From: Halorussus limi
GTDB taxonomy: Archaea; Halobacteriota; Halobacteria; Halobacteriales; Haladaptataceae
DNA: 64,000 nt
NCBI RefSeq assembly: GCF_023238205.1
Contig: NZ_CP096660.1
Location: 62,001 to 126,000 of the forward strand
Reading direction: 5' to 3'
In this document: positions 1 to 8,045 of the stretch, one piece after another
Numbering within the stretch: the stretch's first letter is position 1
Layout: the number at the start of each line of letters is the position of its first letter
Notes under the pieces: generated by a model
What the model was told of the DNA's origin: nothing
Databases searched by the model: none
What the model saw: the letters and a program-made list of their open reading frames with translations, nothing else
Translations under genes and position numbers: made by a program

Positions 1-268
1 TGACGAGAACCTCCACGACTCCGCCGTCGTCACCGTCGTTCATCGTCCGGGCCTCAATGCCGTCGTACTCCGCGATGCAGTCGAGGACGGCGTCGGACGT
101 GGCGCCCGAGAAGCAGTGGAAGATGGCATAGGTGTCGTCGCCGCGCGGGACTATCTGTTCGACCCGCGTCCGGCACTCGAGGCGGTCCGGAATCGCGACC
201 AGCGGGTACCGGTCGTCGGTGACCCGAAACTCGACCTCGACGACTGCGTCGCTCTCTGTCTCGGACAC
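1..268 (-). CDS. Bat/HTH-10-type transcriptional regulator, N-terminal part (truncated by window edge)
   Basis: The minus strand is open from the window edge up to here. The translation contains EVEFRVTDDRYPLVAIPD, a cysteine, then VEQIVPRGDDTYAIFHC. This is the pattern of the N-terminal sensor region of haloarchaeal bacterio-opsin-activator-like regulators, which end in a C-terminal HTH_10 domain that would lie outside the window. A GTG at 266-268 followed by SETESDAVVEVEF is the most natural start; the frame stays open upstream with only TTG as another candidate. The product would be a soluble transcription factor with an unknown ligand. The family call rests on about 85 visible residues. 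Confidence 0.6.
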   Translation of the reverse strand, partial: MSETESDAVVEVEFRVTDDRYPLVAIPDRLECRTRVEQIVPRGDDTYAIFHCFSGATSDAVLDCIAEYDGIEARTMNDGDDGGVVEVLV

Positions 269-392
269 GGTGGCGTCTTGTCGGACCAACTCGCCGAATT
301 CAGTTGAACGTTTGGTTACCGGACCGAAGTTTTTCGCTCGGTGACCGGTCGGACTAACGTCGCGACGACCGGCGGAACCCCCGGCGGCGCGC

Positions 393-422
393 TTTCGACG
401 CCCGAACCAGAACCCCCTTTCG
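393..422 (+). promoter_or_regulatory. Shared upstream element, copy A
   Basis: This 30-base element reads TTTCGACGC, one variable base, CGAACCAGAA, then a C-rich stretch and TTTCG. The same element recurs at 4160-4189. Both copies end exactly 24 bases before an ATG (446 and 4213). The 3' part lies near -27 and may be the TATA/BRE. The conserved 5' part would then be an operator just upstream of it. The matching sequence and spacing are seen directly; co-regulation is inferred. Confidence 0.65.
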
Positions 423-445
423 CGTCGCGTCCCAAGGAGTCGCCG

Positions 446-1864
446 ATGGAGAACACCGGACCGAGCGAACCCGGGGCGAGCGAATCCGGACCGAGTGACC
501 CGGAAGCGCGGGAACTCGGAGGGAGCGACGCCGGAGAGCGCGACCCGGGACCGAGCGAAGCGAGCGGACGCGACGCCGGACGGGGCGGCGAGCGCGGCAT
601 CTCCCGACGCCAGTTCGCCAAGGCCGCGGTCGCAATCGGGGGCGCGTCGGCGCTGTCGGCCTGCATGAGCAGGAGCGACGACCTCGACGTGAAGACCGGG
701 CCGGACGACCTCTCGACGCTCCCCGCGCGCCAGCACGCGTGGGACGAGTTCCTGAACCGGGACCAGCACGGGAACGTCGTCGCGCCGCGCCACCGCGTCC
801 TCCTCCTGCTGAACTACGCGGGCGACGGCGCGCCGAGCGACGCGGACCGTAAAACCGCCGAGGCGGCGTTCCGAAGCCTCGAACGCGCCTACAGACGGGG
901 CAACGACGGCCTGCTGTTCACGGTGGGCTACTCGCCGTCGTACTTCGGACGATTCGACGCCGAACTGCCCGACACCGTCGATTTACGGGAACCGAAGGCG
1001 CTGGCGCCCTTCGAGGACCCCGAGTTCGACTGCCAAGACGCCGTGGTTCACCTCGCCAGCGACCACGCCGAAGTCGTGCTGGCGGCCGAGCAGGCCCTGA
1101 TCGGCGAGAAAACGACGGTCAACGGCGTCGAGATGGCGGCCGACCTCTCGGGGATCTTCGAGCGGGCCGACCGCCGGACGGGGTTCGTCGGCGAGGGCCT
1201 GCCCGCCGACCATCAGGACGTGGACGGAATTCCCGACTCGAAACCCGTTTCCGACGACGCGCCGCTCTACATGGGATTCAAGTCGGGTTTCCAGAAGAAT
1301 CAGGCCAGCGAGGACCGCGTGACGATTCGGGAGGGCCCGTTCGCGGGCGGCACCACTCACCAACTCTCGAAGATAGAACTGAATCTGGAGCAGTGGTATC
1401 AACAGGACAGTCGGTCCCAGCGCGTCGGAAAGATGTTCTGCCCGGTCCACGCCGAGGAGGGCCTCGTGGAGGGCGCGGGCGACAACCTCGGCGACTCCGC
1501 GAAGATGGAGGAGAAGGGCTGTCCCGCCCACGCCGAGGACCACGCCCGGACGAAAGGGGTGGTCGGCCACTCCCAGAAGTCGGCCCGCGCGCGGGACGAC
1601 GACGGGTCGCCGCTGATGATTCGCCGGGACTTCGACTCGACGGACGACGGGCAGGCGGGCCTGCACTTCGTCTCACTCCAGCGCACCATCTCTGACTTCG
1701 TGGACACCCGCGACGCGATGAACGGCGAAGACTTGGCCGAGCGGTCGGCGGTCGGCCAGACGAACAACAACGGAATCCTGCAGTACATGGAAGTCCTGCG
1801 CCGCGGGAACTTCCTGCTCCCGCCGCGGAAGCATCGGTCGCTTCCGACGCCGAACCCGGTGTGA
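446..1864 (+). CDS. DyP-type peroxidase-like Tat-exported protein (DUF7405-type)
   Basis: The 472-residue product is exported by the Tat pathway: SRRQFAKAAVAIGGAS lies near residues 53-68, with a Cys shortly after the hydrophobic part (LSACMS). The body resembles dye-decolorizing peroxidases of the EfeB type. It has GFKSGF where DyP has GFKDG, then EGPFAGGTTHQLSKIEL and NLEQWY as in the DyP GG..RRIR..W block, then GHSQKSARARDDD aligning with the proximal-His segment, and GLHFVSLQR near the end. The usual distal Asp of GxxDG is Ser here, so classic peroxidase activity is doubtful; heme binding or iron release is possible. The start at 446 is supported by the element at 393-422. About 50 Gly/Ser/Glu-rich residues precede the Tat motif, which is unusual. 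Family assignment is by motif memory. Confidence 0.72.
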   Translation: MENTGPSEPGASESGPSDPEARELGGSDAGERDPGPSEASGRDAGRGGERGISRRQFAKAAVAIGGASALSACMSRSDDLDVKTGPDDLSTLPARQHAWDEFLNRDQHGNVVAPRHRVLLLLNYAGDGAPSDADRKTAEAAFRSLERAYRRGNDGLLFTVGYSPSYFGRFDAELPDTVDLREPKALAPFEDPEFDCQDAVVHLASDHAEVVLAAEQALIGEKTTVNGVEMAADLSGIFERADRRTGFVGEGLPADHQDVDGIPDSKPVSDDAPLYMGFKSGFQKNQASEDRVTIREGPFAGGTTHQLSKIELNLEQWYQQDSRSQRVGKMFCPVHAEEGLVEGAGDNLGDSAKMEEKGCPAHAEDHARTKGVVGHSQKSARARDDDGSPLMIRRDFDSTDDGQAGLHFVSLQRTISDFVDTRDAMNGEDLAERSAVGQTNNNGILQYMEVLRRGNFLLPPRKHRSLPTPNPV

Positions 1865-1894
1865 CGACCTCGAACCTGACGTGAATCCTTCCGA

Positions 1895-2929
1895 TTACGC
1901 GCCCTGAATCACGTCGGTGAGTCCGACGGTTTCGCTGACGACCCACGCGACGAACAGGAGGTACGCCGCCAGCAGCACGTACGACTCGCTCCCGGTCAGC
2001 GAGAGGTCGGTCCGAAGGACGACGAAGAGCAGAATCGTCGCGAGCGTCAGTACGCCCATCATCGGGACGGCGACGGCGAAGTTGACCGGGGCGGCGCCCA
2101 CGATGAGTACTCCGAGTGGGATGGCGACCAGCAGGTCGAACGTGTTCGAACCCAGCACGTTCCCGAGGCTCGTCGCCCCGCTCCCGGTACGGGCCGCCCG
2201 GACGCTCACCAGCGTGTCCGGGAGACTAGTCGCCGCGGCGATGATGGTGACACCGGCGAGGAACTGCGGGATGCCGAACGTGTGATTGAGTCCCTCGACT
2301 GCGCCGACCAACTGCTCGACGGCGACGAGGATGACGAGGAGTCCGACGGCCAGTTTACCCCACTGGCGCAGCACCGCGACGTCGCTTGCGTCGTCCCCGC
2401 TCTCGTGGTCGCGTACGTCCTGCCACTGGATGAAGAGGTAGAGGCCGTACAGTAGGAGAGGGATGACCGCCAGCGGGCGGGTCAGGTTCCCCCCGAGACT
2501 CGCGCCGTCCGTCGGATAGTAGATGACCGCGAGCGCGAACGTAATCAGCAGCACGGAGACCGCTATCATGTAGAACTGCGCCTCCTTGTACACGATAGTC
2601 CGACTCGATTCGACGTCCTCGTCTGTCGTGGTCCCCGCCAATCCGGGGATGACGAGGATGTTGAATATCGCCGACCCGACGATGGCGCCGACGCCCATGT
2701 CGAACGACCCCGCGAGCGCGGTGAAGACGACGCTCGCGAGTTCCGGGAAACTCGACCCGACCGCGACGACGATAGAGCCCTGCACGACCGCCGGAAGGCC
2801 GTAGTGGGACGCGAGATGTTCGGCTGAACTTTCGAGCCACCCGCTGCCGAACCAGATGAGGCCCGTCGCCACCGCGATGACGAGCACGTGGACGGCCGGC
2901 GAGTTCGGGAGGAATCCTCCGAGTACCAT
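1895..2929 (-). CDS. Sodium/calcium exchanger family membrane protein
   Basis: The 344-residue integral membrane protein has about ten hydrophobic segments and the two alpha repeats of the Ca2+:cation antiporter superfamily. The first repeat contains VGSSFPELASV and GSAIFNILVIPG. The second contains ATSLPDTLVSV and GNVLGSNTFDLL. These acidic repeats form the ion sites in the family. It probably exchanges Ca2+ or another cation for Na+ across the cytoplasmic membrane. It reads toward the DyP-like gene, with 30 bases between stop codons, and is divergent from the FAH-family gene. Length and repeat order are normal, and the ATG at 2927-2929 is the first plausible start. Confidence 0.9.
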   Translation of the reverse strand: MVLGGFLPNSPAVHVLVIAVATGLIWFGSGWLESSAEHLASHYGLPAVVQGSIVVAVGSSFPELASVVFTALAGSFDMGVGAIVGSAIFNILVIPGLAGTTTDEDVESSRTIVYKEAQFYMIAVSVLLITFALAVIYYPTDGASLGGNLTRPLAVIPLLLYGLYLFIQWQDVRDHESGDDASDVAVLRQWGKLAVGLLVILVAVEQLVGAVEGLNHTFGIPQFLAGVTIIAAATSLPDTLVSVRAARTGSGATSLGNVLGSNTFDLLVAIPLGVLIVGAAPVNFAVAVPMMGVLTLATILLFVVLRTDLSLTGSESYVLLAAYLLFVAWVVSETVGLTDVIQGA

Positions 2930-3086
2930 CGTTCCATCTGTCCAATTCTGCGACCAAATAAGTTCGGAAACTTACTCGAACCGCATCGGCATCGAATCGC
3001 CCGCCCGGCGATTCGTCGACCCGTCTCCGTCGAACTGAGTCCGTCTCACGGCGAAGAACCCGAAGCATTCGCCGCACCGCGAACCT

Positions 3087-3094
3087 CTTTATCA
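3087..3094 (+). promoter_or_regulatory. TATA-like element for the FAH-family gene
   Basis: CTTTATCA is centred about 25 bases before the ATG at 3116, the position expected for the TATA box of a leaderless haloarchaeal transcript. Confidence 0.5.
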
Positions 3095-3115
3095 CCCCGC
3101 GACACACCAACCGCC

Positions 3116-3847
3116 ATGCGAGAAGTCAGATTCCGCGACCCCGCCGGTTCGACCAGAGTCGGCGAGTGGACCGACGACGGCATCGAGTGCGCGGGAGCGA
3201 CCTACGACGAGTCCGAGGTCGAACTCCTCCCGCCGAGCGACCCCTCGAAAATCGTCTGCGTGGGGCTGAACTACGCCGACCACGCCGCCGAGCGCGACAA
3301 GGAACCCCCCGAGCGCCCGCTCCTCTTTCTCAAACCGCCGAATACGCTCTCGGCCCACGGCGATACCGTGACGCTCCCCGCCGGGAAAGAGCGCGTGGAC
3401 CACGAGGCCGAACTCGCGGTCGTGATGGGCGAGCAGGCCCGGAACGTCTCGGCCGACGAGGCGATGGACTACGTCGCCGGGTTCACCTGCATGAACGACG
3501 TGTCGAACCGCGACGACCAAGACCGCGAGCAGAACTGGGTCCGGGGCAAGGCGTTCGACAACTCCGCACCGCTCGGGCCGGTCCTCGCGACCCCCGACGA
3601 GGTGCCCGCCGACGCCGGCGTCGAGTTGCGGGTGAACGGCGAGACCCGCCAGCGGTCCTCGCGCGACGAGTTCATCTGGTCGGTCCCGGAGTTGATAGAG
3701 GAGATAACGACCTACCTCACGCTCGAACCCGGCGACGTGGTCTCGACCGGTACTCCGGCGGGCGTGGCTCCCCTCGAAGACGGCGACGAGGTAGAGGTCG
3801 AAGTCGAGGGCGTCGGCGTGCTTCGCCACCGCGTTCGGCGGGCCTGA
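3116..3847 (+). CDS. Fumarylacetoacetate hydrolase (FAH) family protein
   Basis: The 243-residue cytoplasmic enzyme has a short N-terminal segment and a full FAH domain. Visible landmarks are KIVCVGLNYADHA, the metal-binding DHEAELAVV (Glu-x-Glu), the Asp in CMNDVSNRD, the segment RGKAFDNSAPLGP, and the C-terminal STGTPAGV. Family members cleave or decarboxylate beta-diketo acids in aromatic or amino-acid breakdown, or act as acylpyruvate hydrolase or oxaloacetate tautomerase; the substrate cannot be read from sequence. The ATG at 3116 is preferred over an upstream in-frame extension because a TATA-like element sits about 25 bases before it. No catabolic operon surrounds it. Confidence 0.88.
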   Translation: MREVRFRDPAGSTRVGEWTDDGIECAGATYDESEVELLPPSDPSKIVCVGLNYADHAAERDKEPPERPLLFLKPPNTLSAHGDTVTLPAGKERVDHEAELAVVMGEQARNVSADEAMDYVAGFTCMNDVSNRDDQDREQNWVRGKAFDNSAPLGPVLATPDEVPADAGVELRVNGETRQRSSRDEFIWSVPELIEEITTYLTLEPGDVVSTGTPAGVAPLEDGDEVEVEVEGVGVLRHRVRRA

Positions 3848-3886
3848 GCGAGGGGATTATACCGGTAGCGGTACTTCGTTCGTACC

Positions 3887-4123
3887 ATGGCAGACGAGCG
3901 CGCGACGGTGACGTGTCCGGACTGCGGCCTCGAAGAGTCGTTCCGAAAACTCGCGGACGCCCGGTCTCGCATCGAGGACCACCGCGAGGAGACCGGCCAC
4001 GACCCGACGTGGGAACTCGGCCGCCTCAGCGAGGGCGTCGAACGCGCGGGCGACGAGGCCGGAATCTGCGGTCGCTCGGGGTGCGGCGACGAGGAGTCGC
4101 CGCTGTTCCGCGACGACCTGTAA
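3887..4123 (+). CDS. Small zinc-finger-like protein
   Basis: A 78-residue acidic protein with an N-terminal CPDC and a C-terminal CGRSGC, plus His residues between them (DHREETGHD). Four cysteines with intervening histidines suggest one structural zinc site. Proteins like this are common and mostly uncharacterised in haloarchaea. A TATA-like GGATTATACC at about 3854-3863 is correctly spaced for a leaderless transcript from the ATG at 3887. It lies between the FAH-family gene and the P19-like lipoprotein on the same strand but has its own promoter. Function unknown. Confidence 0.8.
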   Translation: MADERATVTCPDCGLEESFRKLADARSRIEDHREETGHDPTWELGRLSEGVERAGDEAGICGRSGCGDEESPLFRDDL

Positions 4124-4159
4124 CCGAAACCGACGGACACCCTCTCGACGTGACGTCCT

Positions 4160-4189
4160 TTTCGACGCACGAACCAGAATCCGTATTCG
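4160..4189 (+). promoter_or_regulatory. Shared upstream element, copy B
   Basis: The second copy of the element at 393-422: TTTCGACGC, one variable base, CGAACCAGAA, one variable base, CC, then TATTCG. It ends 24 bases before the ATG at 4213, the same spacing as copy A. About 24 of 30 bases agree, while the bases between element and ATG do not align. This argues for a conserved regulatory site and not a recent duplication. Confidence 0.65.
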
Positions 4190-4212
4190 TCCCAGACCAG
4201 TAGCTTCCAGCG

Positions 4213-5271
4213 ATGCAACGACGCGACTTTCTGCGGGCGGCCGGACCGCTCGGACTCGCCGGTCTCGCGGGGTGCATGGGGACGTTCCGGACCCAGTCGT
4301 CCGCCCAGAGCCGGTTCACCACCGTCGAAAACCGCACCGAGAAGGTGTACTACCCCACTCACATCGACGGTATGACGATGGTCGGGATGGGCGGCACGGG
4401 TCGGTACAAGGTCGGCCTGATGTACAGTCTCCCCCACGCCTTCTGGACGATAACCGGCGAGAACCTGAACCTGGCCCGGGTCGGCGAGGACGTCACGGCC
4501 CACCTGATGGCGACCCTCTGGGACTCGAAGACCGAGACGGTCCTGCCGACCTCCAGAGTCGACGCCGAGATTCTGAAGGACGGCGAAGAGGTCGATTCGC
4601 GGGACCTCTGGCCCATGCTCTCGCAGAACATGGGCTACCACTTCGGCGACAACGTGAAACTCGACGGGAACGGGACCTACACCGCGCGACTCTCGGTCAG
4701 TCCGATACAGGCCCGTCGGATGGGGGACCTGAAGGGCGCGTTCGGCGAGCAGACGACCGTCGAGGTGGAGTTCGAACACTCTCGCGGGAAGTTGGGAGGC
4801 CTCTCCATCGAGCAACTCCCCGACAAGAAGGGCAATCCCGGAGCCATCGAACCGATGGACATGAAGACGCCCATCGCCCAAGTTCCCAAGCGTTCGGACC
4901 TTCCGAACGCCGTCGCCACCGGCGTCAGCGGCGACGCCGACTTCGTGGCGTTCGCCCCGGACGAGTCGCCCCACTTCGTGCCCGACGGCAAGTCGTACCT
5001 CGCGGTCTCGGCCCGGACGCCGTACAACCGCTACCCCCTGCCGTTCATGTCTCTGTCCGCGAAACTGACCCGGAGCGGGTCGGCGGTGTTCGACGACATC
5101 CTCCGGGGGGCGGTGGACCCCGAACTGGGCTACCACTACGGCGCGGCGGTCGAGAGCGTGCAGTCGGGCGACTCGCTGACGGTTACGGTGGACGCCCCGC
5201 CGCAGGTCGCGCGCCACGAGGGCTACGAGACCGCATTCGTGAAGATGCCGAAGATGCAGATGACGGTGTAA
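4213..5271 (+). CDS. P19-like iron-transport-type Tat lipoprotein (DUF7350-type)
   Basis: The 352-residue exported lipoprotein begins MQRRDFLRAAG and has a lipobox LAGC, so it should be anchored outside the membrane. The N-terminal half resembles the P19/Tpd periplasmic Fe2+/Cu2+-binding family. Signatures are HIDGMTMVGMGGTGRYKVG, a strand pair with RVGEDVTAHLM, and LWPMLSQNMGYHFGDNVKL, which corresponds to the P19 segment with its Met and His metal ligands. The family Asp in that segment is not clearly kept. Residues from about 230 onward form a second domain of unknown role. P19 and DyP proteins partner in bacterial FTR1-type iron uptake, and the DyP-like gene at 446 shares its upstream element. 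No permease is in the window. Confidence 0.72.
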   Translation: MQRRDFLRAAGPLGLAGLAGCMGTFRTQSSAQSRFTTVENRTEKVYYPTHIDGMTMVGMGGTGRYKVGLMYSLPHAFWTITGENLNLARVGEDVTAHLMATLWDSKTETVLPTSRVDAEILKDGEEVDSRDLWPMLSQNMGYHFGDNVKLDGNGTYTARLSVSPIQARRMGDLKGAFGEQTTVEVEFEHSRGKLGGLSIEQLPDKKGNPGAIEPMDMKTPIAQVPKRSDLPNAVATGVSGDADFVAFAPDESPHFVPDGKSYLAVSARTPYNRYPLPFMSLSAKLTRSGSAVFDDILRGAVDPELGYHYGAAVESVQSGDSLTVTVDAPPQVARHEGYETAFVKMPKMQMTV

Positions 5272-5315
5272 TTCGCTCTCGGTTCCGTTTCTCCTCCATC
5301 CTGCTTCTCGACTTC

Positions 5316-5711
5316 CTACTCCTCGACTTCCTCGGCGTCCACGAGTCCGAACAGGTCCTCGTAGTCGACGGGGAGTTGCGCTCGGACCTGTTCGATTTCG
5401 GCGGCAGGGACCTGTTCGCTCACGAATCCGACCACGACCTTCCCGTAGTAGGCGGCGTCGGAACGGTCGACGTTCGCGCGGTCGGCGACCCGACCGACGA
5501 ACTCGTCGTAGTCGAAGCGCTGGCCCGACTCCGCGGATTCGAGATAGAAATCGACCTCCATCGGGAGCGGTCCAGCGAGGTCGTCGGCCTCCCCTGCCTG
5601 CAACCGTTCGCCGAGCGACTGGAGGACCGCTCGGGTCGCTCGGACCGCCCGGCCGGTGTCCGGCAGTTGGAGTCGGTTCTGGACTTCTCCCATGAAGTCG
5701 TCGTACTTCAT
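5316..5711 (-). CDS. DUF2267 family protein
   Basis: A 131-residue soluble acidic protein of the DUF2267 type. It has two helical repeats, MKYDDFMGEVQNRL near the start and RFDYDEFVGRVADRA near residue 75, each followed by a helix pair ending in an LP or QVP turn. ATG 5709-5711 (MKYDD) is preferred to an ATG five codons upstream because the repeat pattern starts there. The role of DUF2267 is unknown. It is convergent with the P19-like gene. The 208 bases between it and tfb hold no reading frame that looks coding. Confidence 0.82.
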   Translation of the reverse strand: MKYDDFMGEVQNRLQLPDTGRAVRATRAVLQSLGERLQAGEADDLAGPLPMEVDFYLESAESGQRFDYDEFVGRVADRANVDRSDAAYYGKVVVGFVSEQVPAAEIEQVRAQLPVDYEDLFGLVDAEEVEE

Positions 5712-5919
5712 GTCCGGGCGTAGCACGGTCGAACGAAAATACGTGACGGGTGACGCCGATTCGAAGGCGTCCGGCTCGATGGTCCGCGGCGTCGGAGTTT
5801 GTAGCTCCTCGTAAAGTCCCGCAGGTAGTCACCGGAGAAATTCGGAAAAAACGACCGCGCTCGGTCGGACGGTACCGCAACCCAGATTCGCTACTCTACT
5901 CGGACCGCGCGACCGGCGT

Positions 5920-6912
5920 TTAGGCCGGGACCGTACCGCTTTCGGACGCTTCGAGCAGTTCGTGGTAGCGGTTCCGAATTGTCACTTCGCTGACCTGCGC
6001 GACGTCGCTGACCTCGGCCTGCGTCACCTTCTCGTTGGTCAGGAGCGGTCCGGCGTAGACCGCGGCGGCGGCGAGTCCGACCGGCGACTTGCCGCTGTGG
6101 AGGCCCTGTCGCTTGGCGTTCCGGAGCAGTTCCCGGGCGCGGCGCTCGGACTCGTCGGAGATGCCGAGTTCGCTGGCGAACCGGGCGACGTACTGCTCGG
6201 GGTCGGCGGGCTGAATCTGGAGGCTGAGTTCCCGGACGATGTAGCGGTACGTCCGCTTGAACTCCATCTCGTCGATGCGGCTGACGTTGGCCACCTCGTC
6301 GATGGACCGGGGCGTCCCGGTCTGGCGGGCCGCGGCGTAGAGCGCGCTGGTGGCGACGCCCTCGATGGAACGACCCGGGAGGAGGTCCTCGTCGAGCGCG
6401 CGCCGGTAGATGACCGACGCGGTCTCGCGCACGTCCTCGGGGAGGCCGAGCGCGGAGGCCATGCGGTCGATTTCGCCGAGCGCCTGCTTGAGGTTGCGCT
6501 CCTTGGAGTCACGCGTGCGGAATCGCTCGTTCCACTTGCGCAGGCGCTGCATCTTCTGGCGCTGGCGGGAACCGAGCGACTTCCCGTAGGCGTCCTTGTT
6601 CTGCCAGCCGATGTTGGTCGAGAGGCCCTTGTCGTGCATCATCTTGGTCGTCGGCGCGCCGACGCGGGACTTCTCGTCCTTCTCGGCCGAGTCGAACGCG
6701 CGCCACTCCGGCCCGCGGTCCACGTTGTCCTCCTCGACGACGAGACCGCACTCGGTACAGACGGTCTCGCCGTGTTCCTCGTCGGCGGTGACCGTGCCGC
6801 CGCACTCGGGGCAGATCTGCTCGTCCTCGCGTTCGGTCTCCTGCTCGTCGGTTCGCTCGGGTTCGGTTACTTCGGTCTGTTCGTCGTAGCTTTGGATGCG
6901 TGTACTCGTCAT
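5920..6912 (-). CDS. tfb: Transcription initiation factor TFB
   Basis: The 330-residue archaeal TFIIB homolog recruits RNA polymerase to TBP-bound promoters. In order it has an acidic N-terminal tail, a zinc ribbon (CPECGG near 33, CTECG near 52), the B-reader/linker region (RGPEWRAFDS, GAPTTKMMHDKGLSTNIGW), and two cyclin-like repeats beginning near 125 and 220. A terminal helix-turn-helix (VTQAEVSDVAQVSEVTIRNRY) contacts the BRE. The start MTSTRIQSYDE is preferred over an in-frame ATG 24 codons upstream with an unrelated basic lead. Haloarchaea usually carry several TFBs; which paralog this is cannot be told. A TATA-like element on the minus strand lies at 7001-7008. Confidence 0.95.
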   Translation of the reverse strand: MTSTRIQSYDEQTEVTEPERTDEQETEREDEQICPECGGTVTADEEHGETVCTECGLVVEEDNVDRGPEWRAFDSAEKDEKSRVGAPTTKMMHDKGLSTNIGWQNKDAYGKSLGSRQRQKMQRLRKWNERFRTRDSKERNLKQALGEIDRMASALGLPEDVRETASVIYRRALDEDLLPGRSIEGVATSALYAAARQTGTPRSIDEVANVSRIDEMEFKRTYRYIVRELSLQIQPADPEQYVARFASELGISDESERRARELLRNAKRQGLHSGKSPVGLAAAAVYAGPLLTNEKVTQAEVSDVAQVSEVTIRNRYHELLEASESGTVPA

Positions 6913-7000
6913 GATGGGTTGGTCGGGTGAGGCTCGGAGAGGGGGAGAACCAAAAGAAGCTCCCCGGCCTCGCTTCCTAACCATGAGTAAGGCCGATAAG

Positions 7001-7008
7001 TACTTAAA
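7001..7008 (-). promoter_or_regulatory. TATA-like element for tfb
   Basis: On the minus strand this reads TTTAAGTA. It is about 90 bases before the tfb start, so initiation near 6978 would give a leader of about 65 bases, unlike the mostly leaderless genes around it. Confidence 0.45.
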
Positions 7009-7242
7009 TGCTTCGGCGTCGTGTGAACATTATGCACGCAAACGCGGCAATTACGGCCGAAAGGCCTCCGCCGATACTGGACAGCGAATCAGCTATTTCG
7101 CACCGCTACGTCCGATATGATGTAAATTTAGAGGTGTCAGGCTTTCGTGGACTGTATTGTGGCATACGAACAATTTCAATTTCCGGAACAACCGGTTTTG
7201 CAGCGAAAGTGCGGTCGAGAAGCGACTCGGTTCGACGCCGGT

Positions 7243-7866
7243 TCAGCGTTCGAGATACGACATCGCTTCCTCGTCGGAGACCTGCCCGAACGAGTCGTAG
7301 AACTGACCGACCGCGCTGAAGTGCGGCGGCGTCTCGATGGCGATGACCTCGTCGGCCTCGGGCCGGAGTCGCTCCACGGCGTCGGGCGACCCGACCGGGA
7401 CGGCGAGGACGACGTGACTCGCGCCCGCGGCCCTCACCTGCCGGAGCGCCGCGATGGTCGTCGCGCCCGTGGCGAGGCCGTCGTCCACTACGACCACGCG
7501 TTGGTCGGTCAAGTCGGGCAGTTCGTCGGTGCCGCGGTAGCGTTCCAGTTTCGCTCTAGCGGCCTCGGCCTCCGACTCGCGTTCGCGCTCGACGTACTCG
7601 TCGCTCACGCCGAGTCGGTCGAGCAACTCCTCGTTTCGCCAGATCGACCCGTCGCTGGCCACCGCGCCGACCGCGAGTTCCGGGTTGTTCGGTGCGCCGA
7701 TTTTCGACGCCACGACCACGTCCAACGGCGCGCCGAGCGCGTCGGCGACCGGGCGCGCGACCGGGAGGCCGCCCCGCGGTATCCCCAGTACCACGTCGGC
7801 GGTCACGTCGTGGTCGTCGAGCAGGTCCGCTAACTGTCGTCCGGCGTCGGTTCTGTCTCGAAACAT
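7243..7866 (-). CDS. Phosphoribosyltransferase family protein
   Basis: A 207-residue cytoplasmic protein with a type I phosphoribosyltransferase fold. The PRPP-binding loop is VVVVDDGLATGATT near residues 125-138. An N-terminal IPRGGLPVARPVADAL and the flexible loop region complete the domain. The subgroup resembles the stand-alone phosphoribosyltransferases that sit beside alpha/beta hydrolases in bacteria and archaea. The base or other acceptor is unknown. It is monocistronic here, convergent with nothing and divergent from the arylsulfotransferase-like gene across about 180 bases. Confidence 0.88.
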   Translation of the reverse strand: MFRDRTDAGRQLADLLDDHDVTADVVLGIPRGGLPVARPVADALGAPLDVVVASKIGAPNNPELAVGAVASDGSIWRNEELLDRLGVSDEYVERERESEAEAARAKLERYRGTDELPDLTDQRVVVVDDGLATGATTIAALRQVRAAGASHVVLAVPVGSPDAVERLRPEADEVIAIETPPHFSAVGQFYDSFGQVSDEEAMSYLER

Positions 7867-8015
7867 CGGTCCCCGTCTGGAAGGGGGACACCGGCGCGCT
7901 TAAATCTAGTCTCGAACCTGCGCACGTGACGGTTCCCTCGGCACTCCCTCCGATATAATTCGACCGACTAGGCGCTTAGTTTGCCCGCGCCGTCGGCGGG
8001 AAAGAGGACAAAACC

Positions 8016-8023
8016 CATATATC
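8016..8023 (+). promoter_or_regulatory. TATA-like element for the arylsulfotransferase-like gene
   Basis: ATATATCT-like sequence about 26 bases before the ATG at 8046, fitting a leaderless transcript. Confidence 0.55.
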
Positions 8024-8045
8024 TCGGCTGGATGTATCGGGTTGT

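Noticed and set aside
3712..5880. 722-codon open frame on the minus strand
   Set aside because: It is Arg/Gly-rich and antisense to the well-supported P19-like gene and neighbours, a typical GC-rich shadow.
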